Assembly (NCBI GenBank): GCA_910585655.1
Contig: CAJUFW010000054.1
Coordinates: 1 to 9,818, forward strand
Length of the DNA: 9,818 nt
Direction of reading: 5' to 3'
From: an uncultured Lachnospiraceae bacterium
GTDB lineage: Bacteria > Bacillota_A > Clostridia > Lachnospirales > Lachnospiraceae
In this document: positions 5,511-9,818 of the stretch, piece after piece
Layout of the letters: every line of letters starts with the position of its first letter
Position numbering within the stretch: position 1 is the stretch's first letter
Program-made: the position numbers and the translations under genes
Notes under the pieces: model-generated
What the model was told of the DNA's origin: nothing
What the model saw: only the letters and a program-made list of their open reading frames with translations
The model's database searches: none

Positions 5511-6221
5511 ATGTTACATACGATACAGGATTATATTTTGCTATGGAAAAAGAGATGGCAACAGGAGCATACCCGGAATGTTTGGTTTCAAAAAAGTGCT
5601 TATGGAATGATTTTACTGGTAGGCTGTGCTTTGTTGTTTGCCGGTACGGCAAAGCGCCAGCAGGAGGTGATCAGCCAAAAACTGTATCCTGCGGTAGTGC
5701 GGTTTCATGTGCTGGCAGACAGCGACGAAAAAGAGGCGCAGGCGTTAAAGCTGATAGTGCGGGACGCCCTGTTAGAGCAGATAGAGCCGTGGTTAGAAGG
5801 GATAGAGGGGCAGGAGGAAGCGATCGCAGTGCTTTCCCGTCATACCGAGGAAATAAAAGAGCGGGCGGAGGCAGTTCTCCGGGAGCAGGGCTGTGATCTG
5901 GCAGTAAAAGTAGAGCTGACCAGAGATTGGTTTCCGGTCAAGCAGTATGGAAGCCTGGTACTGCCTGCCGGGGAATATGAAGCCCTGCGGGTTTCGATAG
6001 GGAGCGCCGCCGGGAAAAACTGGTGGTGTATGCTCTTTCCGGGGCTTTGCTTTTTGGAGGATTCTTATAAGATGGAGGAAGAGAAAACAGGAGCCTTACA
6101 GGAGGTATTGACCGAGGAGGAATTTCAGGCGATTTGGCAGGACGGAGAAACCAAAGTAAAAGTACGGTTTCAGGTGTGGGAATGGCTACAGCACTATTTC
6201 CATAACAAACAGCACAAATGA
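5511..6221 (+). CDS. spoIIR: Stage II sporulation protein R (SpoIIR)
   Basis: SpoIIR is made in the forespore and secreted into the intermembrane space, where it activates the protease SpoIIGA to process pro-sigma-E in the mother cell. The 236 residues begin with a basic segment and one hydrophobic stretch (about 29-47) acting as signal or anchor. The family core LYPAVVRFHVLADSDEKEAQALKL starts near residue 58, with RFHVLADSD at 64-72. The hallmark WWCMLFPGLCF spans 171-181 with C173 and C180. Length is near the family norm. AGGGAGGG (5497-5503) precedes the ATG by seven bases. The 101-base gap after gntR holds a small CGCCG/CGGCG hairpin (5474-5489) and a GTATA (5431) that could be a sigma-F -35, but its -10 match is poor. 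It is coherent with sipL nearby: SpoIIR triggers sigma-E, which should then express sipL. Confidence 0.93.
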   Translation: MLHTIQDYILLWKKRWQQEHTRNVWFQKSAYGMILLVGCALLFAGTAKRQQEVISQKLYPAVVRFHVLADSDEKEAQALKLIVRDALLEQIEPWLEGIEGQEEAIAVLSRHTEEIKERAEAVLREQGCDLAVKVELTRDWFPVKQYGSLVLPAGEYEALRVSIGSAAGKNWWCMLFPGLCFLEDSYKMEEEKTGALQEVLTEEEFQAIWQDGETKVKVRFQVWEWLQHYFHNKQHK

Positions 6222-6225
6222 AGAG

Positions 6226-6254
6226 TTGAATTCTGAAATAGAAGCGAGTAAAAT
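6226..6254 (+). promoter_or_regulatory. Sigma-A promoter for ddl
   Basis: TTGAAT (6226-6231), a 17-base spacer and TAAAAT (6249-6254). The start would be near 6261, about 38 bases before the ddl ATG at 6299. This gives ddl vegetative expression independent of the sporulation gene just upstream, as expected for an essential cell-wall enzyme. Confidence 0.62.
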
Positions 6255-6285
6255 AAAAGCAGTAAGGGTTGTGGAATTTCAGAAT
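6230..6285 (+). repeat. 10-base inverted repeat bracketing the ddl promoter and ribosome binding site
   Basis: ATTCTGAAAT (6230-6239) and its exact reverse complement ATTTCAGAAT (6276-6285) are separated by 36 bases. The left arm lies in the promoter spacer and the right arm directly abuts the GGAGG site (6286-6290). In RNA read through from spoIIR the arms could pair and partly hide the ribosome binding site. In RNA from the ddl promoter the left arm would be missing. It could equally be a DNA operator pair. Confidence 0.4.
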
Positions 6286-6298
6286 GGAGGAAACAAGG

Positions 6299-7348
6299 AT
6301 GAAAAAAACAGTAGCAGTCGTATTTGGCGGACGTTCTTCGGAGCATGAGGTGTCCTGTGTGAGTGCAGGGACAGTGATTCGGAGTATCAATAAAGAGCAG
6401 TATGAAGTGCTTCTGATCGGGATTACCAAGGACGGAAGATGGTTGTGGGTGGAAGATGTCACGCAGATTGAGGATGGAAGCTGGGTAAAGAGCGGGCAGA
6501 CCGCAGTAATTTCACCGGATGCCGCTCAAAAGGCGATTTTAAAGCTGACCGACGGAGCGGTAGAACAGATTCCGGTGGACGTTGTATTTTCCGTGCTACA
6601 TGGTCTTTACGGAGAGGACGGAACGATTCAGGGTCTGTTGGAGATGGCACAGATTCCGTATGTAGGCTGTGGGGTGCTGTCTTCGGCGGTAAGTATGGAC
6701 AAATGGTACACCAAGCTGATTGTCGATACACTGGGGATTCGACAGGCTCGCTATGTTCCGGTGGCAAAGGCGGATTTGGGGCAGATGGAGGAGGTCGTTC
6801 GGAGAGTGGAAGAAACGCTGGATTATCCGGTTTTTGTAAAGCCTTCCAATGCCGGATCTTCCTGTGGGGTTTCCAAGGCGGCAGATCGGGAAGGGCTGAT
6901 AGCAGCATTACATATGGCAGCAGAGCATGATCGAAAAATTCTTGTAGAAGAGACCATTGTAGGGCGGGAGTTGGAATGCGCCATTTTGGGCGGTCTTAAT
7001 CCAAAAGCTTCCGGGGTAGGCGAGATCCTGGCAGCGGCAGAATTTTATGATTATGAGGCGAAGTACCATAGTGAGGATTCGAGGACAGTGCTTTCTCCGG
7101 AGCTTCCGGTTGGGAAGGAAGAGGAGCTGAGGGAAGATGCCGTGCGGATCTTTCGTGCGGTAGACGGCTATGGACTGGCAAGGGTAGACTTTTTCCTGGA
7201 AGAGACAAGTGGCGATATTGTGTTCAATGAAATCAATACTCTGCCTGGATTTACCGGTATCAGTATGTACCCGATGCTTTGGGCAGAAAAGGGCATAGGC
7301 AGAGAAGCGTTGGTAGAAAAGCTGATAGAACTGGCTCTGGCACGATAA
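6299..7348 (+). CDS. ddl: D-alanine--D-alanine ligase
   Basis: This ATP-grasp enzyme joins two D-alanines for the peptidoglycan stem peptide, in the cytosol. From ATG 6299 it has 349 residues, normal for Ddl. Visible motifs are VFGGRSSEHEVS with the conserved E15, HGLYGEDGTIQG, PYVGCGV, the ATP-site lysine K181 in VKPSNAGSSCGVS, FYDYEAKY with K255-Y256, and the Mg2+-binding NEIN at 310-313 followed by TLPGFTG. The tyrosine in the EAKY omega-loop is the residue linked to D-Ala rather than D-lactate specificity, so this is a housekeeping ligase and not a VanA-type resistance ligase. GGAGG eight bases upstream fixes the start at 6299. An in-frame ATG at 6269 lies just after the predicted start point and lacks a ribosome binding site. 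The DUF1934 gene follows after 41 bases and is probably cotranscribed. Confidence 0.95.
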   Translation: MKKTVAVVFGGRSSEHEVSCVSAGTVIRSINKEQYEVLLIGITKDGRWLWVEDVTQIEDGSWVKSGQTAVISPDAAQKAILKLTDGAVEQIPVDVVFSVLHGLYGEDGTIQGLLEMAQIPYVGCGVLSSAVSMDKWYTKLIVDTLGIRQARYVPVAKADLGQMEEVVRRVEETLDYPVFVKPSNAGSSCGVSKAADREGLIAALHMAAEHDRKILVEETIVGRELECAILGGLNPKASGVGEILAAAEFYDYEAKYHSEDSRTVLSPELPVGKEEELREDAVRIFRAVDGYGLARVDFFLEETSGDIVFNEINTLPGFTGISMYPMLWAEKGIGREALVEKLIELALAR

Positions 7349-7389
7349 GGATAGAATCAGAGTTAGTGGTGCTATATAGAGGAGGATGT

Positions 7390-7812
7390 ATGACAAAGGA
7401 TGTTTTAGTGAGCTTATCCGGTTTGCAGTATGAATTGTCCGAGGACGACGCACTGGAAGTGGTGATGCCCGCGGTATACCACAAACAGAATGGGAAACAC
7501 TATATCCGGTACGAGGAATTTTTGGAGGAAAACGGGAAGCCGACAAATGTGCTGCTCAAGCTTTCGGATCAAAAGGTAGAGGTTTTAAAAAAGGGAGATG
7601 CCAACGTACATATGCTCTTTGAAGAGGGAAAGCAAAATTCAACCGTCTACCAGATGCCGTTTGGAACGCTGCTGATGGGGATTCATACGATGAAGCTAAA
7701 CATAGAAGAAAGTGATTCGGAAATCAGCGCGGAAGTGGTCTACGGATTGGATATCAACTACGCCCATGTATCGGACTGCCAGATTAAAATTCGGGTATCT
7801 GCGCGGGAATAG
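7390..7812 (+). CDS. DUF1934 / YwiB-like beta-barrel protein
   Basis: This 140-residue protein without signal peptide or membrane segment has alternating beta-strand character throughout. Its pattern matches the DUF1934 (YwiB, calycin-like barrel) family: IRYEEF after a first strand pair, LLKLSDQKVEVLKKGD, a central FEEGKQNSTVYQMPFGTLLMGIHT and a strand-rich end, VYGLDIN…IKIRV. The function of the family is not established; a small-ligand-binding barrel is a guess. The start at 7390 is chosen for AGAGGAGG four bases upstream; longer in-frame extensions run back into ddl and lack support. It is close behind ddl on the same strand with no promoter or terminator between, so the pair is likely an operon. 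As I recall, ywiB of B. subtilis sits beside argS, so the ddl linkage is a lineage-specific arrangement. Confidence 0.82.
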   Translation: MTKDVLVSLSGLQYELSEDDALEVVMPAVYHKQNGKHYIRYEEFLEENGKPTNVLLKLSDQKVEVLKKGDANVHMLFEEGKQNSTVYQMPFGTLLMGIHTMKLNIEESDSEISAEVVYGLDINYAHVSDCQIKIRVSARE

Positions 7813-7868
7813 AGGATAAAAACGGCTCATATGCCTTTTGAGTATAGTACAGTATAAAGGATAAGCAT

Positions 7869-7897
7869 TTGTTTTCACCGTAAAAATCTGTTATGAT
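7869..7897 (+). promoter_or_regulatory. Sigma-A promoter for the aldo/keto reductase
   Basis: TTGTTT (7869-7874), a 17-base spacer and TATGAT (7892-7897) with an extended -10 (TG at 7889-7890). Transcription would start near 7904, only about 26 bases before the ATG. No terminator was seen between 7812 and this promoter. Confidence 0.65.
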
Positions 7898-7929
7898 AAA
7901 GCACAGAAGTGGATAAGGAGGATTTTATC

Positions 7930-9063
7930 ATGGGTTTTACGGGAAATGAGAAGAAGCTGGGGTTTGGCTTGATGCGCCTGCCTTTAAACGATCCGAACAA
8001 AGCTGGGGATATTGATATAGAACAGGTAAAGCGGATGGTGGATCTGTTTATGGAAAGGGGCTTTACCTATTTTGATACCGCTTGGATGTATTGCGGCTTT
8101 CAGAGCGAAACCGCTACGAAGGAGGTTTTGGTGGATCGTTATCCGCGGGAGAGCTTTACTTTGGCGACAAAATTAAACGCAGGCTTTTTCAACACCTTAG
8201 AAGAACGGGACGATATTTTTAATCAGCAGCTAGAAAAAACAGGAGCCGGATATTTTGACTATTATCTGCTCCATGGTATCGACCAAGGCAGCTATCAGAA
8301 GTTTGAAAAGCTGGATTGTTTTAACTGGATGGCTGAAAAAAAGGCGCAGGGATTGATCAAGACAATGGGATTTTCCTATCATCATGATGCAAAGCTGCTG
8401 GATGAGATTTTGACAAAGCATCCGGAGATGGAGTTTGTACAGCTTCAGATCAACTATCTGGATTGGGAAAGCGAGTGGATACAGTCAAGAGCCTGTTATG
8501 AAGTAGCGGTAAAGCATAACAAGCCGGTGATTGTGATGGAGCCGGTCAAGGGCGGTACGCTGGCAAATCTGCCGGAGGCAGTAGGAAAGCTGTTTACAGA
8601 ATACCATCCGGAGCAGTCGCATGCTTCCTGGGCAGTACGGTTTGCTGCTTCTTTGGAACATGTGGTGATGGTGCTTTCCGGAATGAGTAATTTAGAGCAG
8701 ATGCAGGATAACCTGTCCTATATGGAAGATTTTAAGCCGATGTCCGAAGAGGAGCGAAAGCTTGTAGGGAAAGCAGCAGAACTGCTTACCTCCAACATTG
8801 CCGTGCCATGTACCGGCTGTTCTTATTGTACGGAAGGCTGTCCGCAGCATATTGCGATACCGCAGTATTTTTCTCTTTACAATGAAGAAATGAGGGAGAC
8901 TGTAAAGAAATGGACGGCAAATTCCGCAGTTTATCAGCGGCTGACGAAGGAATTTGGCAGAGCGGGAGACTGCATTGCCTGCGGTCAGTGCGAGACGATG
9001 TGTCCGCAGCATCTGCCGATTGTTGAGCATTTGCAGGCGGTATCCAAGCATTTTGACCGGTGA
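7930..9063 (+). CDS. Aldo/keto reductase with C-terminal 2x[4Fe-4S] ferredoxin domain
   Basis: From ATG 7930 (AAGGAGG eight bases upstream) the protein has 377 residues. Residues about 8-285 form an aldo/keto reductase barrel with the catalytic tetrad visible: D49 in TYFDTAWMY, Y54, K81 in LATKLN and H115 in DYYLLHG. The C-terminal part carries two CxxCxxCxxxCP clusters, C294/C297/C300/C304 and C348/C351/C354/C358, which should bind two 4Fe-4S centres. Such fused predicted oxidoreductases are common in anaerobic Firmicutes; substrate and physiological electron donor are not established. The iron-sulfur domain suggests electron transfer with ferredoxin, and fits an anaerobe. An in-frame ATG at 7909 lies within five bases of the predicted start point and lacks a ribosome binding site. 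It is monocistronic, with its own promoter and a stem-loop downstream. Confidence 0.92.
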   Translation: MGFTGNEKKLGFGLMRLPLNDPNKAGDIDIEQVKRMVDLFMERGFTYFDTAWMYCGFQSETATKEVLVDRYPRESFTLATKLNAGFFNTLEERDDIFNQQLEKTGAGYFDYYLLHGIDQGSYQKFEKLDCFNWMAEKKAQGLIKTMGFSYHHDAKLLDEILTKHPEMEFVQLQINYLDWESEWIQSRACYEVAVKHNKPVIVMEPVKGGTLANLPEAVGKLFTEYHPEQSHASWAVRFAASLEHVVMVLSGMSNLEQMQDNLSYMEDFKPMSEEERKLVGKAAELLTSNIAVPCTGCSYCTEGCPQHIAIPQYFSLYNEEMRETVKKWTANSAVYQRLTKEFGRAGDCIACGQCETMCPQHLPIVEHLQAVSKHFDR

Positions 9064-9116
9064 TGCGGGAGTTAAAAGTGATTGGTAAGGTTGAATTCTG
9101 GTGATAAAAGTTTTAC

Positions 9117-9155
9117 ACAGCAGGTAATCTATAAGATTACCTGCTGTATTTACAA
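9117..9155 (+). terminator. Long perfect stem-loop after the aldo/keto reductase gene
   Basis: A perfect 14-base-pair stem (9117-9130 with 9134-9147) has a three-base loop and is followed by ATTTACAATTTATTATT, which is T-rich but not a clean U-run. It lies 53 bases after the reductase stop codon. It marks the point where base composition turns AT-rich. Confidence 0.7.
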
Positions 9156-9232
9156 TTTATTATTGCAAAAAATATTTATTTAGGTACATCGTTATATGGA
9201 GAATTTGAAAATATCGGATTGGAGGTGTTGGT

Positions 9233-9676
9233 ATGATTATAATATACAAAGACAAGAAAGACATACCAAATGATAAAGAATATGTGGAACTCAATGATAT
9301 GTTCTTCAATCAGAATACAGCTTCCAAGATAGATGATAAGGCAAATGCAATTGTTGAGAAAATTGATGGTTCTAAGCTGATTGGAAAGTATAAGATGGAA
9401 TCAAAGTTTAATGGAGTTACATTAGATGTGGACTGTTTATCAACAGGCTGTAAAACTGTATTGAATGTGTTGTACTTCCCTAATAAAGTATTTTGCTTGA
9501 AAGAATGCGGCGATAATTCATTGGAAGTGTTGTATGGCTTGGAGTCAGGAGCAGTGTATAGTGATTATGCTATAATACCATTTGATATGAACGGAGTTAA
9601 AGTGTTTGATGAAAAGGGAATAAAGGTTATCTCGGACTATGAAGAATTGAAGAGGTGGTGGAATAATGAAGAGTAA
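9233..9676 (+). CDS. DUF4869-like small protein of unknown function
   Basis: This 147-residue soluble protein has no signal peptide. The pattern STGCKTVLNVLYF (70-82), then CGDNSLEVLYGL (92-103) and a C-terminal VKVFDEKGIKVISDYEELKRW resembles the DUF4869 family of Firmicutes as I remember it (S-G-x-K-x-L, C-G-D-N, and an N-G-K…EL ending). I have not confirmed this by search, and no function is known for that family. Four cysteines (68, 73, 88, 92) flank the core. GGAGG lies seven bases before the ATG. Codon use is clearly more AT-rich than in the genes to the left. Its last 11 bases overlap the start of the next gene, an ATPase, so the two are probably translationally coupled and work together. 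Confidence 0.72.
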   Translation: MIIIYKDKKDIPNDKEYVELNDMFFNQNTASKIDDKANAIVEKIDGSKLIGKYKMESKFNGVTLDVDCLSTGCKTVLNVLYFPNKVFCLKECGDNSLEVLYGLESGAVYSDYAIIPFDMNGVKVFDEKGIKVISDYEELKRWWNNEE

Positions 9677-9818
9677 GCCAATTGTTATGGAACATTTTTC
9701 GACGGTTCATACCTCATATGTACTTAATTTTGATTTTACAAACAATATTACGATTCTTACTGGTTCATCAGCCACTGGAAAAACGGTTTCTTTTTCACTT
9801 ATGAAAGAGTGTATGGCT
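9666..9818 (+). CDS. N-terminal fragment of a P-loop ATPase (runs off the window)
   Basis: Fifty-one codons are present from ATG 9666 to the window end. An ABC/SMC-like first strand (VLNFDFTNNITILTG) leads into the Walker A motif GSSATGKT (about residues 33-40), then a helix. The Walker B, signature and any fused effector domain are beyond the edge, so the subfamily (Rad50/OLD-like, ABC-type or other AAA) cannot be decided. A purine-rich GAGGTGGTGG site lies four bases before the ATG, inside the end of the preceding gene, with which it overlaps by 11 bases. The AT-rich composition matches that neighbour. Confidence 0.78.
   Translation, partial: MKSKPIVMEHFSTVHTSYVLNFDFTNNITILTGSSATGKTVSFSLMKECMA

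Noticed and set aside
6299..7348. Van-type D-Ala-D-Lac ligase (vancomycin resistance)
   Set aside because: The omega-loop reads YDYEAKY as in housekeeping Ddl, and there are no vanH/vanX neighbours.
9162..9190. Sigma-A promoter for the DUF4869-like gene starting at TTGCAA 9167 region
   Set aside because: No -10 box with acceptable match lies 16-18 bases downstream; the AT-rich stretch gives several weak options and none is convincing.

Overview
The window looks like the chromosome of an anaerobic, spore-forming Clostridia species, most likely Lachnospiraceae-like. The basis is two clostridial sporulation genes (sipL and spoIIR types), GGAGG-type ribosome binding sites throughout, and a ferredoxin-type aldo/keto reductase. 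All gene names come from reading the proteins; no database search was run.

Layout, left to right. Positions 1-36 hold the first 12 codons of an unrecognised minus-strand gene. A MazG-like nucleotide pyrophosphohydrolase lies just upstream of it on the same strand (82-426), with its own sigma-A-type promoter. Divergent from these is sipL (620-2383), a three-SPOCS-domain plus LysM spore-coat morphogenesis protein, behind a sigma-E-like promoter and ending at a clear terminator. A 550-base stretch without an intact gene follows. It contains a strong promoter (2580-2608) and a strong terminator (2873-2920), enclosing about 300 nt with only two broken, protein-like fragments. Next is a minus-strand gene (2936-3565) for a 209-residue protein of unknown function. 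Its upstream region carries a sigma-D (flagellar sigma) type promoter and a leader hairpin with GGA in the loop.

The plus-strand block 3825-7812 is ispE, a GntR/FCD regulator, spoIIR, ddl and a DUF1934/YwiB-like gene. ispE and gntR overlap. ispE and ddl each have a vegetative promoter, and the two promoters share an identical 15-mer across the -10 box and first transcribed bases. The block combines isoprenoid precursor synthesis, forespore-to-mother-cell signalling and peptidoglycan precursor synthesis. As I recall, sipL and spoIIR are also close neighbours in Clostridioides difficile, so the core order looks ancestral and the 209-residue gene looks like an insertion between sipL and ispE.

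A monocistronic aldo/keto reductase with two C-terminal 4Fe-4S motifs (7930-9063) follows, ending at a long perfect stem-loop (9117-9147). Beyond it the sequence turns visibly AT-rich and begins a different kind of region: a DUF4869-like gene overlapping the start of a P-loop ATPase gene that runs off the window. This is probably the edge of an accessory island. No tRNA, rRNA, CRISPR array, insertion sequence or attachment site was seen.
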